This document shows, one piece after another, positions 32,214-41,870 of a stretch of DNA of 64,000 nt. The position numbers and the translations under genes were made by a program. The stretch is from positions 62,001 through 126,000 of the forward strand of contig JAHDVF020000737.1 of NCBI GenBank assembly GCA_022606425.2, read 5' to 3'. The DNA comes from Lepidostoma basale. Taxonomy: Eukaryota; Arthropoda; Insecta; Trichoptera; Lepidostomatidae. The notes beneath the pieces were generated by a model, which saw only the letters and a program-made list of their open reading frames with translations, ran no database searches and was not told the origin of the DNA. Numbering within the stretch: the first letter of the stretch is position 1; the number at the start of each line of letters is the position of its first letter.

Positions 32214-33495
32214 CGAGGTCTGTTCAAAAAGTATCGCGAAAGTATTTTTTCAAAAAGTATTTATTTATTCATGAATATCTATTTTGTCCCCTTCAAAGTA
32301 ATTCCCCTCGGATATAATACATTTATGCCAACGTTTTTTCCAATCCTCGAAGCACTTAAAAAAATCATTTTTTGTGATCTTGTTCAGCTCCTCCTTCGAT
32401 GCCGTCTTTATCTCCTCAATCGTGGCGTAGCGTCGTCCTTTCATGGGCCTCTTCAGTTTTGGAAACAGGAAAAAGTCACAGGGGGCCAGGTCTGGGGAAT
32501 ACGGTGGCTGCGGCACCATTACTGTGTTGTTTTTGGCCAAATATTCGCGCACAAGCAACGATGTGTGAGCAGGGGCGTTATCATGGTGCAAAAGCCAGTT
32601 TTTGTTCTTCCACAAATCCGGGCGTTTCTGGCGGATTGCTTCGCGCAAATTGCGCATAACTTGCAGGTAATATTCCTTATTGACCGTACACTACCCTGTG
32701 GCAAGAACTCATGATGCAACACGCCACTGCAATCGAAGAAAACTGTGAGCAAAACCTTCACGTTCGACCGAACTTGGCGCGCTTTTTTTGGTCTTGGCTC
32801 ATGCGGCAGCTTCCATTGGGATGATTGAGCTTTGGTTTCCACGTCATAACCATAAACCCATGATTCGTCACCAGTTATGACCCTCTGGAGCACATTTGGG
32901 TCGTCACGGACCGAGTCCAACATCTCCTGAGCAATGTTAACGCGATACTTTTTGACCCGACTCATGCCCAAATCATTGGTTAAAATCGAATGGCACGAGC
33001 CAATCGATATGTTTAGGTCCTCAGCAACTTCTCTAACGGTGATTCGACGATTGGCTAATACTATTTTCTTCACTTTATCAATGTTTTCGTCTGTTGTTGA
33101 CGTGCTCGGGCGTCCGGCACGCTCTTCGTCGTTCATATCTTCTCGGCCCTCTGAGAACATTTTGTACCACCGATAAACGTTGCTTTGGTCCAAGGTAGCT
33201 TCACCATATGCCACAGTCAACATTCGAAATGCGTCCGCGCACTTTATTTTGTTTTTCACACAAAATTTGATACAGATTCTTTGATCCATTTTTTGGAATA
33301 GGCAAAAATCGAAGACGAGCCAAAACACATCCAAGCAAAACAGCTGTCAAAAATTAACTACACATTCAAAATGGCCGACCTTGTCAGCATAAGTAAGGGA
33401 CATGAGTACCAACATAACGCTACAAAAAAATCAAAAATCAAATATACGTAGCCAGCGGAAATTCAAAATTCGCGATACTTTTTGAACAGACCTCG
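32214..33495 (-). mobile_element. Complete mariner element, 1282 bp
   Basis: Perfect 27-bp terminal inverted repeats lie at 32214-32240 and 33469-33495, starting CGAGGTCTGTTCAAAAAGTA. TA dinucleotides at 32212-32213 and 33496-33497 are the expected target-site duplication. The transposase gene fills most of the interior on the minus strand. Length and layout are typical of full-length mariners. The perfect terminal repeats and single coding lesion indicate recent arrival. Confidence 0.95.
32265..33289 (-). pseudogene. Mariner transposase with one frameshift
   Basis: The start is taken at 33289 (MDQRICIKFCVKNKIKC), since the 15 codons upstream are not family-like. An N-terminal helix-turn-helix region (residues about 10-110) includes NVYRWYKMFSEGRE, and DERAGRPSTSTTDEN-like linker sequence follows as EERAGRPSTST. 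The catalytic triad is complete: TGDESWVYGYD, WLLHHDNAPAHTS and SPDLAPCDFFLFPKLK, with 34 residues between the second and third Asp, the mariner DD34D signature. It ends FEGDKIDIHE at 32265. The only lesion is a 2-base tandem duplication (GT on the coding strand) at about 32687-32692. Total coding length is about 340 codons, close to the family's usual size. The enzyme would cut and paste the element at TA. Confidence 0.93.
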
Positions 33496-33599
33496 TATGT
33501 TTCATGAACCACGATGCATATTTTGCTACTGATTCCTACTTCTTGTAGAGCCTAAATGGTTCAATGATTATTAAAGGTTAATGAATGTGAATACTTTCT

Positions 33600-33705
33600 A
33601 TAAGTTTAAATATATTTAATGGGAATGACATGTTTCAGACATTCGATAAAGCCTGCAAGGTGAAACGTGTCTAATATATTATTGTCATATTTTAAAATGA
33701 AATCA
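33600..33705. mobile_element. PHE-3 short palindromic copy
   Basis: GGGAATGACATGTTTCAG on the left mirrors AAGGTGAAACGTGTCTAA on the right. The tail ATGAAATCACTCG resembles other PHE-3 ends. It is heavily shortened. Confidence 0.5.
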
Positions 33706-34265
33706 CTCGTAAATATTTTTTATAAGAATAAATGAAAATGCGGATTATTAATGTTATTTATTTAAATTTCTTGTGTAAAGGAAGGAAACATGCTTGTGTA
33801 AATTTAATTTTAATTTTTTATAAAATGTTGTTTACAAAGGAATAAATATTGTTCGATGATTCCGCAACACAAAGAAGAATAAATAAAAATGTTATTTTTT
33901 ATTTATTTTCATTATTTAAATGCAAAATTAATCACCGAACCATATTTTTTTACGAATCCATAAAACAAACATTAAAATGTTCTTGAAAGGAAACCTTTCA
34001 GGAACATTACTTACTCGTATATATTATAACCCTTGCATTTACTGCATGCACTTACTTCTGATGGCCATACTCTTTCAGGGTCTTAATGGGGTTATTCCAC
34101 TTTAAACGTTATTAAACAACGTTTATACGTGCATTAAAACTATGACTACATAATAATTTATCTATTTTAACCCATTAATATTACATATAAAATAACATAA
34201 TTTGAAGATTTTTAATAAAACAATATTATTGTTTACATTGTTTCTTAAACAATAATGTAAATTAA
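33706..34265. other. A+T-rich stretch with one hairpin
   Basis: At 33976-34008 AATGTTCTTGAAAGG and CCTTTCAGGAACATT form a near-perfect hairpin. It resembles a collapsed palindromic element. Nothing else was recognised. Confidence 0.45.
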
Positions 34266-34267
34266 AT

Positions 34268-34500
34268 AGTCCATTGTTTTGGCCGAAACACTATGATATT
34301 TTAACATTTTATAACTGTTAATTCGACGACTTTGTTTTATATCACAAATTGTATTTATTTTACTTTACGACAGCCGTTTCATCAACCAATGTTGACATCA
34401 TCAGGGGTTATAAAAATATATAGCTGTCGTAAAGTAAAATAAATACAATTTGTAATATAAAACAAAGTTTTTTAATTAACAGTTATAAAATTATATAAAT
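34268..34500. mobile_element. PHE-1 palindromic element
   Basis: The left arm (34268-34420, reverse) runs CCATTGTTTTGGCCGAAACAC, AACTTTAT-type body and a core. The right arm (34421-34500) repeats GCTGTCGTAAAGTAAAATAA and ATACAATTTGTAATATAA onwards in the opposite sense. On the minus strand the left core at 34372-34412 reads CTGATGA, T, GTCAAC ATTG GTTGAT, GAAACGGCTGTCGTA. The right arm has lost its core. Confidence 0.75.
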
Positions 34501-34589
34501 ATTTTAGTTTTATTGGTTAAAATTTATAAACATTATTGTTGGATATTGTTTCTTGAACAATAGCTTAAAACTCGATATTAAATAAATAA

Positions 34590-34748
34590 TACGAAAGAAA
34601 ACGTCTGTTTTCTAGAAGTTTTTTAATATTTTTTGGAAATTACATGTTTTGCCTTGCTTCAAACGTCGTCTTAATATTTTATAATACCTTAACAAGGCGA
34701 AATACGTCATTCCCATAAAATATTTAAAAAATGTTTTCATTCGTATTA
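34590..34748. mobile_element. PHE-3 palindromic element, copy 1
   Basis: Arms mirror each other: ACGAAAGAAAACGTCTGTTT, AGAAGTTTTTTAATATTTTT and ACATGTTTTGCCTTG on the left; CAAGGCGAAATACGTCATTC and the remainder on the right. Confidence 0.7.
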
Positions 34749-34844
34749 AATTATTAATTGTATAAATACAATGCATTGAAAAGTATTTTACCTTTGAGGT
34801 CAGTTTAATAGAGTAAAAATATAATTTAATATCTAATTAATACG

Positions 34845-35008
34845 AATAAAAACGTCAGTTTTCTAGAAGATTTATTATATTTTATAGGAATGACATGTTT
34901 CACCCTTCTTAGACATTTTAAAGTTTTTGATAATGCCTTAGAAGGGCGAAACATGTCATTTCTATAAAATATAATAAAACTTCTAGAAAACTGACGTTTA
35001 CATTCCTA
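34845..35008. mobile_element. PHE-3 palindromic element, copy 2 (best preserved)
   Basis: Left arm 34845-34920 and right arm 34935-35008 are near-perfect inverted copies ending AATACGAATAAAAACG and CAGTTTTCTAGAAG. The centre has TTGATAA, T, GCCTT AGA AGGGC, GAA, ACATGT, C at 34937-34965. ACATGT is self-complementary. Confidence 0.8.
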
Positions 35009-35094
35009 TTAATCATTTACTATGGAGTTTTACATTATTGTCCAAGAAAAAATATATAAGCTTACATTAATTAAAAAGTATTGTTGTATTTTTC

Positions 35095-35430
35095 CTATAC
35101 TAACCATCACGCCGTCTCCCCGAAGGGGTAGGCAGAAAGATTGGTCTACCACACTTTTCTTTGTTGACATATTTCTCTCGCTTCCTCAACATTCATACAT
35201 CGTGTCATGCACGGGCGTCGATTTCTCTGACTCCTCGCATGGCCGACATTCAATATTTGATTTATTTGATCGTGCCACGTTTTGCTCGGTCTTCCTCTAT
35301 TTCTGGTTCCATTTACATCATTAACATATATTTTTTTTACGATTCTTTCTTCATTCATTCTTTCCATATGTCCAAACCATATTGATGATCCTTTCATTAT
35401 TTTGTTCATGACACCATCGTTCGTAGAAGA
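35095..35430 (-). pseudogene. LINE-A C-terminal fragment
   Basis: The open frame 35409-35146 reads IMKGSSIWFGHMERM, IVKKIYVNDVNGTRNRGRPS, KTWHDQINQILNVGHARS, RRPCMTRCMNVEEAREICQQ. Below 35146 the frame is broken before WRS. The hairpin CCCCTTCGGGG (35118-35128, reverse) and part of the 3' end follow, but the tail is lost at 35095. It is 5'-truncated near 35430. It represents the ILNVGH subfamily C-terminus; the Met at 35409 is not a true start. Confidence 0.8.
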
Positions 35431-35689
35431 AACAATATGTTTGTATTATCGTCGATGTTGTCAGCTACACTTAAATACCTCGATTTTATTTTTTTAGACA
35501 TTTACCTGTTTACAATACAGTTATATTTTATTCGATTTGAATGAATTACAAATAAAATACAAATTAATCCACCCAAAATTGAATTTGTATGTTTTTTTTT
35601 TTGTATAATGTGTATCCTCGTTTATTTTATAAGAAAAATTCGGTTTTGAATTTCTTACCAAAATATTCTACTAAGAGCTGTCGTAAAAT

Positions 35690-35965
35690 ATATAATAGGA
35701 CACGTAATGTCATATATTTGATAAAACCGGTTATCAAGTCGTCAGTACCTACCCACGTGATGGCATCACCGTCATTAGCACAATCACACTATTCAATTAT
35801 TTGTACTCACCCAAGTGCAATGTGCGTAATACAAAATGGTTCAGAGCGGTGACCCTTTGACACATAACACGCAATGCTCCAACGCACATAGCCGGAATGG
35901 ACTTATGACGTGTTTAACTTTCCCTCCCGATGCTGTGTAGCTAACACCCATTGCTTCTAATAATT
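35690..35965. other. Low-copy, more G+C-rich stretch between LINE-A copies
   Basis: No similarity to the repeat families of the window and a clearly more even base composition. Short frames exist (for example up to 35852 on the plus strand) with no recognised domain. It may be original unique intron or intergenic DNA. Confidence 0.35.
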
Positions 35966-35979
35966 ACGAATTTTTATGA

Positions 35980-36482
35980 ATTAAAAAAAACTAACTAACT
36001 AACTAACCATCACACCGTCTCTCCGAAGGGGTAGGCAGAAAGGATGGACTGCCACACTTTTCTTTCCTGACATATTTCTCTCGCTTCCTCAACATTCATA
36101 CATCGTGTCATGCACGCGCGTCGATTTCTCAGACTCCTCACATGGCCGACATTTTATTTGATCGTGCCACGTTTTCCTCGGTCTTCCTCTATTTCTAATT
36201 CCATTTACATCACTAACATATGATTTTTTTAATATTCTTTCTTCATTCATTCTTTCCATATGTCCAAATCATCTTAATGATTCTTTCATTATTTTTTTCA
36301 TGACACCATCATTCGCACCGCATTCACTTCTTATATTTTCATTCGACACGCTATCATACACAGAGTATCCACACATTCGTCTAAGAGATCTCATTTCTAC
36401 TGCATTTATTCTACTTTCATCCTTCTTTTGCCAGTTCCATGCTTCCCTTTCATACATAAGGGTCGGTAGAAGAACACCATGA
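35980..36482 (-). pseudogene. LINE-A C-terminal copy with intact hairpin and tail
   Basis: A (TTAG)4-type tail (plus-strand CTAACTAACTAACTAACC), a CCCCTTCGGAG hairpin and the C-terminal blocks follow in order on the minus strand. The frame 36457-36269 reads YEREAWNWQKKDESRINAVE, MRSLRRMCGYSVYDSVSNEN and ECGANDGVMKKIMKESLR. The WFGHM and TWHDQ blocks lie downstream in shifted frames, and a small deletion removes QILNVGH. Similarity stops at 36482, at a PHE-like scrap. Confidence 0.8.
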
Positions 36483-36665
36483 ATTAAAACACTGTTTTTT
36501 CCACTTTTGAGTTTATTTTGGAAAAACTCTCCGAGATCGTGTCCGCAACGTAGACATAAGAAAAACTTGCAAAATAGAGGATATCGTTCAGGGGAGTAGA
36601 TCCAGAAGAAGATACTGGAGGGACCATGAAGCCCGAATGGATGGTGACAGACTTTTCCTCATATC
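36483..36665 (+). pseudogene. PHE-like scrap joined to a LINE-B fragment
   Basis: 36483-36525 has the AAAACACTGTTTTTTCCACT motif of the palindromic elements. From 36528 the plus strand reads LRDRVRNVDIRKTCKIEDIV, SRRRYWRDHEARMDGDRL, the LINE-B C-terminus, ending abruptly near 36660 without a tail. Confidence 0.65.
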
Positions 36666-36879
36666 CCAACTTCTGCCTGGGCCTTCTAAATCTCATTCTA
36701 CCCCCTGGATGTCCAGTCATTATTTTCTAAGGCACCCACGCGTTTTGCATTCTTTGTGCCCAGCCTATCTCCAACTCAATATTGAGGAAAAACTGTTTTT
36801 GGGAAATTTCATTACATAATACTAAAGTCATGTGTTTCCCATTATTCTGGCATTAAAACAATTAAGTTACCGGTTTTCT

Positions 36880-37150
36880 TTGGCTATACCCAGCTCATTT
36901 GTTTTAAATCGATTCGTGGTCGAATACATAACTCTGACATTTTAAATCACTTGACTTTGTTTGTCTCCGACACTTATCTGAGACAACGGTAACATAAATT
37001 ATTTTACTTACCGCTCTGTAGAACCAAACTACCTTAAGTAATGCCTGTCGGTAGGGCAATAATATTATACTTTGAAACCGCATTGCATCAGATGTGAATT
37101 TTTTTAACCGTAGTGAAGTGAACCTCGGAAATTATGCTCATAATTTATTC
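36880..37150 (+). pseudogene. LINE-C relic
   Basis: Nucleotide order ATTCGTGGTCGAATACATA, CTTGACTTTGT, CGACACTTATCTGAGACAAC and TAATGCCTGTCGGTAGGGCA matches the LINE-C copy at 55440-56400, but reading frames are destroyed. It shows what the 55365-57118 copy looked like before its insertions. Confidence 0.65.
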
Positions 37151-37204
37151 CTTTCTATAATACTTCGTGACAATTATATTTAAAATACACCAGTCACATC
37201 TTAT

Positions 37205-37472
37205 TGTATTTTATTTTTTGTGAATGTATACTTATACTTGTATACGAATACTAGATTTCACCCATGGTGGGTGATTAATTCATGAAATTTAATTGTATCT
37301 CAATAGAGACGAAGATGCAAACTTCGCAAGGTGGAATGGGGAATGTTGTAATTACATAAAGCGTGCGCTTAACCCAACCAATGACAGGTCATAAGTCCTG
37401 TAAACACCTTGATCAACCATATTCAGTTTCCAGTTTGCATCTTCGTCTCTATTGAGATACAATTAAATTTAT
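37205..37472. repeat. Sat520 inverted pair
   Basis: A unit end (37205-37278, CTTGTATACGAATACTAG to GGTGATTAATTCATG) leads into a short plus start (37290-37325, TTGTATCTCAATAGAGACGA) and then a reversed half-unit (37328-37466) ending TCTATTGAGATACAATTAAA. Confidence 0.75.
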
Positions 37473-37484
37473 TGTATTTTATTT

Positions 37485-37630
37485 AATCTTCTTCTTCTTA
37501 TGTTTCAATCCCGGGATTGGTTTGCAGCAAAGTTTATTAATATCTTTGCTGGTTCATGGGATGCCACTTGGGCCATTTTGATGTGGTAGTTTCCCGTTGC
37601 TTTCCACATCGATCTAAAGGTAGTTAAATT
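37485..37630. repeat. Dispersed 140-bp repeat
   Basis: GGGATTGGTTTGCAGCAAAG and ATGTGGTAGTTTCCCGTTGC match 41575-41690 (GGGATTAGTTTGCAGCAGAG, ATATGGTAGTTTCCGTTTC). The CTTCTTCTT start suggests the reversed tail of a LINE or SINE. Confidence 0.6.
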
Positions 37631-37739
37631 CGAAAAACATTAGATATTATCATATCATCAAAAACATGTTTACAAACATTAAATTTATCCAAATAAATTC
37701 TTCATTTTTATTTAATACAACATAATATCAATATAACTA

Positions 37740-38400
37740 CAACTAACTAGCCATCACGCCGTCTCCCCGACGGGGTAGGCAGAAAGAATGGGCTGCCACA
37801 CTTTTCTTACCTGACATCTTACCTGACATTCTTACCTGACTTCTCTCGCTTCCTCAACATTCATCCATCGTGTCATACACGCGCGTCGATTTCTCTGACT
37901 TCTCACATGGCCGACATTCATTACCTGATTTATTTGATGGTGCCACGTTTTCCTCGGTTTTCCTCTATTTTGGTTCCATTTACATCGTTAACATATATTT
38001 TTTTTACCATTCTTTCTTCATTCATTCTTTCCATATGTCCAAACCATCTTAATGATCCTTACATTATTTTGTTCATAACACCATTATTCGCACCGCACTC
38101 ACTTCTTATATAGTATTTTCATTCGGTGGTTTGGACACATGGAAATAATGAATGAAGAAAGAATGGTAAAAAAAGTATATGTTAACGATTTAAATTGAAG
38201 TAGAAATAGAGGAAAACATCAAATATTGAATGTCGGCCACGTGAGGAGTCAGAGAAATTGACGCTCGTGCATGACAAAATGTATGAATGTTAAGGAAGCG
38301 AGAGAAATATATCAGGAAAGAAAAGTGTGTCAGTCCATTGTTTCTGCCTACCCCTTCGGGAAGACGGCGTGTTGGTTAGTTAGTTAGTTAGTTAATTAGT
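37740..38400. mobile_element. Two LINE-A 3' ends head to head
   Basis: 37740-38125 is a minus-strand C-terminal copy (tail, hairpin CCCCGTCGGGG, then C-terminal blocks). 38128-38400 is a plus-strand copy from WFGHM (GGTTTGGACACATGG) to hairpin and (TTAG)4 tail. The two meet within the WFGHM to RSECG region. The left copy has an extra triplication of a TTACCTGAC motif near 37806-37835. Both are broken by indels. Confidence 0.8.
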
Positions 38401-38424
38401 TTGTGTATTACTAGTACTCTTTCC

Positions 38425-38935
38425 AACTGATTTCTTGCTAGGGATGCTAGGGTACCAGTCACTCGAGAGGAGACGAGACATTCACTTGGGTGTCCATTTC
38501 TTTCGACTGATAGGCGGTTGTATACACAACTCAGAAATCCTGAGTGATGTAGGTCTGTTCGTCCCTGATAATTATCTTCGACAAATGGGCCATAGATTGT
38601 TTTATCTCCCACGATGCAGAAACAACCTGCCAATGGTTATGCCGGTAGGTAGAGCAATATCTTTGCTTAATCGTATCACCTCGGAGTTTGACATATTTTG
38701 TGATAGTTTGGCTCATCTGAGGGAAGTACTATCTTTATTATAATTGTATGGTATATTTATTTTATTAATTTGTCATGCATCTTATGTTTCTCGCTCTTTT
38801 TATTAATCTATTATGTATTACTTATTATTGTGTATCTCTAACTTGTATCTTTAGTGTATTGGAAAAAAAAATTCTGTAATGCTTTAGATATGTTTAAAAT
38901 AAATAAATGAAATGAAATAAATGAAATATATTCGG
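38425..38935 (+). pseudogene. LINE-C C-terminus, best-preserved copy
   Basis: The frame 38435-38743 is open and reads MLGYQSLERRRDIHLGVHFF, RLIGGCIHNSEILSDVGLFV, PDNYLRQMGHRLFYLPRCRN, NLPMVMPVGRAISLLNRITS and EFDIFCDSLAHLREVLSLL, then stops. This is the C-terminal domain downstream of the RT in Jockey/X-element-like LINEs; its role in the enzyme is not well defined. A 190-bp 3' UTR and an AAATGAAATAAATGAAA tail (to about 38930) follow. The copy is 5'-truncated near 38425, so the Met is internal. Confidence 0.82.
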
Positions 38936-38999
38936 TTTCAAGCCTGCGATATGATTGTTCATAATATATTATTTGGCCAACGTGAAGTTTAAGAAACGG

Positions 39000-39445
39000 C
39001 AAATTTAATATGTTGAATAAACTAACTATATAACTGTTCTTCCATTGAATCATCTGTTATTGTACAAGCTAGATTTCTAAGGATTTTCCTGTTGACATCA
39101 AAAGGAATTTTACAAAAACTTCGACCGGTTTAATAAAGGTATATAATTTAGCACCTGAAATACTAATGCTAAAATAATATTTAAACCATAATAAATATTT
39201 GAACAGTGCGTTTTAAAAAACAGTAAAAATATATGTTAAATGACACCTTTTTTTAAGTGGTTCTTATATTTCATATTACACATTAAATTGGTAATTTTAA
39301 TTTATTAAATTATTATTTTTATGATGATTCATTTTATTGCTGTTTACAAAGTATTTTATATATTAGCAATATTCTTAAAATTATTTATTACGTATGTGTG
39401 AAGTAACATAACATTATTTAATTACGAGGAATGAAGCATGGACAA
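39000..39445. other. A+T-rich non-coding stretch
   Basis: No feature could be supported. Confidence 0.4.
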
Positions 39446-39446
39446 A

Positions 39447-39680
39447 CAAACAAACAAACCATCACGCCGTTTCCACGCAGGGGTAGGCAGAGAGAATGGA
39501 CCGCCACACTACTCTATCCTGGCAAACCTCTCTAGCTTCCTCCACATTCATACAACGAGTCATACACGCACGTCGATTTCTCCGACATCTAACATGACCA
39601 ACCTTTAAAATTTGATTAATTTGGTCATGCCATGTTTTCCTTGGTCTGCCTCGACTTCGTACCCCATTAAGCATGGAGCT
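39447..39680 (-). pseudogene. LINE-A C-terminal fragment with (TTTG)n tail
   Basis: The frame 39674-39462 reads GVRSRGRPRKTWHDQINQI, LKVGHVRCRRNRRACMTRCM, NVEEAREVCQDRVVWRSILS, AYPCVETA, then the stop. The hairpin loop is TGCG. The tail is (GTTT)n, seen as CAAACAAACAAACAAACC at 39447-39464. It is truncated at about 39675, where a plus-strand LINE-A piece follows. Confidence 0.82.
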
Positions 39681-39684
39681 ACCA

Positions 39685-40190
39685 AAATAAGGATGAAAGT
39701 AGAATAAAAGAAATAAAAATTAGATCTCTTAGACGAATGTGATAAATCAATGAGTGTCAAATGCATATATCGCACGCTTAATAGTAAACAGACCGATTAT
39801 GGTTTAGGTCATAATTGAGTTAAAATTAGACAGAGGCTTGTGTTAACGCTATCCATCTTTCACAAAGTTAACGCTATCCATTCGTAGTACGATAATCGTT
39901 CACAATGTTAACGATATCCATTCGTACGTGTTTTTCGAATGTTTTTGTTTAAACACCGACTCATGTCAGATGAGCAAAACTTGCTTTTTTGAGTTAAGCC
40001 AGTGTTCTATTAAGCATTCGATATGAGAAGTGAACGCAGTACGAATGAAAGTGTAATGAACAAAATAATGAAAGGGTCATTAAGATGGTTCAGACACACG
40101 AAAAAAAAATGAAGATTGAATTGTATAGAATTTATATGTAAACAATGTAAATGGAACAAAAAATAGAAGAAAATATTGAAAATCGTAGCA
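39685..40190 (+). pseudogene. LINE-A internal fragment split by a 250-bp insert
   Basis: 39690-39765 reads the AWS..KDESRIxEIKIRSLRRMC region; 40014-40120 continues with the RSECSTNESVMNKIMKGSLR and WFxHxK blocks. Between them 39767-40013 is foreign, bounded by GCAT on both sides, and holds three diverged tandem copies of a GTTAACGCTATCCATTCGT motif (39850-39925). The fragment is head to head with 39447-39680. Multiple frameshifts are present. Confidence 0.65.
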
Positions 40191-40194
40191 CATT

Positions 40195-40300
40195 GACATG
40201 TTTCGATTTACTAAGACATTATAAAATGCGTTAGAAAGGGGAAACATGCACCCATGAAAAACTTTAAAATTTCTAGGAACAGACGATTTCATTCTTATTT
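40195..40300. mobile_element. PHE-3 degenerate palindromic copy
   Basis: TGACATGTTTCGATTTACTAAG mirrors the downstream TTAGAAAGGGGAAACATG. The right end is GACGATTTCATTCTTATT. Confidence 0.5.
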
Positions 40301-40621
40301 TTTTGTAAGGAGTTTTAGAAACTATAAAAAAAAATTAAAAAAGGTTGTAATATTCTGACTAATATTTTTTTTAAAAACAATTTTACATTAATGAAATCTA
40401 CTCTGACCTGATTTACCGCCGTTTCAAGGCATGTTAATCTTAAATATGTGTGGGTTTTTTCGTCATAATGCGCAGTAAGATTTAAATATTACTAGACACA
40501 ATTTTGTTTAAGAGTCGAATTTTAATTAGAAAATACCACAGTTTCAATAAAATATTCTACGCCACTACATAGCTATTGTATTATTCTTAACTATTTATTA
40601 TATAATATAACAATAAAAATA

Positions 40622-41270
40622 ACAACAAACTCTCTCACCGTTTGCTCGGGTGGGTAGGCAGTTCTTCAGACATCAGGGGATTCTTTGAGAATTCCGTCAA
40701 CTTGGAGGCTATCCATCTTTATGTTCCGGATGGTTATCTTCGACAGCGTCAGCATAGACTGCTTTATCTCCCAGCATGCAGAACCAACCTGCCTCTGGTG
40801 ATGCCGGTGGGGAAAGCAAACAAACTACTGAACACCATCGCTTCGGAGATCGATGTCTTTCATATTCGTAAAAGTACGCTCAGAAAACAAATACTCTTGA
40901 CTTTGGAGAGTATCTTGTGTTCCTAATGTCGAACCATCTCTCATGCGTTCCTGGTATTATATTTTTATTATATTTTACCTGTTCTCCACAGATGTCTTAA
41001 ACTATAATAATTTGAGAAAAGCGGATTTGATTTGATTTGATTTGATAATGGACCGCCACACCACTCTATCCTGACACCTATCTAGATTCCTCCACATTCA
41101 CACAGCGAGTCAAACACGCGCGTCGATTCTTCCGACTCCTAATATGGCCGACGTTTAAATTTAATTAATTTGGACATGCCATTTTTTCTTAAGTCTTCCT
41201 CGACTCCGTACACCATTCATGTCTTTAACGCATGCTTTCTTAACCATCATTTCTTTATCCATGTATCCTA
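40622..41270 (-). mobile_element. LINE-A copy (minus) interrupted by a LINE-C copy
   Basis: 40622-40667 is the LINE-A 3' end (reverse; hairpin decayed to CGGGTGGGTAGGCAG). It resumes at 41046 with GGACCGCCACACCACTC and continues through decayed VCQD, RRACxT, QINQ and RGRPR blocks to about 41270, about 60 bp before the ABCG exon. The LINE-C segment lies between. Confidence 0.75.
40668..41045 (+). pseudogene. LINE-C C-terminus inserted in LINE-A
   Basis: The open frame to 40926 reads IRGFFENSVNLEAIHLYVPD, GYLRQRQHRLLYLPACRTNL, PLVMPVGKANKLLNTIASEI and STLRKQILLTLESILCS. The first ten codons of that frame (40642-40670) are antisense LINE-A and not LINE-C protein. The 3' UTR ends in a GATTTGATTTGATTTGATAA tail at about 41045. 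It lies head-on to the host LINE-A copy and is nearly identical to the inner copy at 26498. Confidence 0.82.
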
Positions 41271-41331
41271 TGTGTTGTTGTTAATTTTGTTGTGTGTTTA
41301 ATTAATAGTCGATACTCTAATTTTGTTACAG

Positions 41332-41449
41332 AAAAGAAAACTGTCATTAAAGGAATCAATGGACTCTTCAAATCAGGTGAACTCACTGCCATTATGGGTC
41401 CATCGGGAGCCGGAAAGTCATCATTATTGAATATCCTCACTGGTTTTCA
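41332..41449 (+). CDS. Internal exon of an ABCG half-transporter (Walker A exon)
   Basis: This is the only host coding sequence recognised. A TTTTGTTACAG acceptor ends at 41331 and a GTAAGT donor begins at 41450, giving a 118-bp exon (2 + 38 codons + 2 bases). Reading [20 protein letters not shown] then [18 protein letters not shown], it contains the P-loop GPSGAGKS that binds ATP phosphates, preceded by the [18 protein letters not shown] stretch typical of ABCG transporters of the ABCG1/ABCG4 type. Family members are half-transporters that dimerise in membranes and move sterols or other lipids; the exact paralogue cannot be told from 38 residues. Neighbouring exons (Walker B, signature, membrane segments) were not found, so the flanking introns are large and filled with transposons. 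Phase: the first two bases complete a codon from the previous exon, and the last two start one finished in the next. Confidence 0.93.
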
Positions 41450-41574
41450 GTAAGTAATAACACATTTTATCTCGACAAATATCAGATTTGATCTAAGCAA
41501 TACAAATAAGTACATTTGACTTGACAGATATAGTTATTTATCTTTTATATATTGTAAACTCATATTGACTCATT

Positions 41575-41693
41575 TTTTCTTCACTTGTTTCAAGCTAAGG
41601 GATTAGTTTGCAGCAGAGTGTAAAATTTTTGCTGGCTCTTGAGATACTACTTTGGTATTTAATATGGTAGTTTCCGTTTCTTTTCACATTTTT
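41575..41693. repeat. Dispersed repeat, second copy
   Basis: GGGATTAGTTTGCAGCAGAG and ATATGGTAGTTTCCGTTTC match the segment at 37485-37630. It directly abuts the tRNA-derived SINE, so it may be part of a longer composite. Confidence 0.55.
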
Positions 41694-41870
41694 ATACAGG
41701 AGCTTATTTGAACCCAATTACTGTATAACACTTTTTTGCTATTTATTCTCATGACATATCATAGGTAGCTAATATGCTATATCGCCATTTTATTGACACG
41801 TGAATTCTACGTCTGACCAAAGACAATCAAACTGCCATCGCCGGGAATCGAACACGTAACTTTCGATGCG
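41694..41870 (-). mobile_element. tRNA-derived SINE copy
   Basis: Body motifs (GTGAATTCTAC, GACCAAAGACA) and the B-box region CGGGAATCGAACACG match the SINE at 1768-2035. The head is truncated near 41870. It lies about 240 bp downstream of the ABCG exon, inside the intron. Confidence 0.65.

Noticed and set aside
41255..41440. Minus-strand 61-codon frame
   Set aside because: It is antisense to the ABCG exon, whose splice sites and P-loop are clear.
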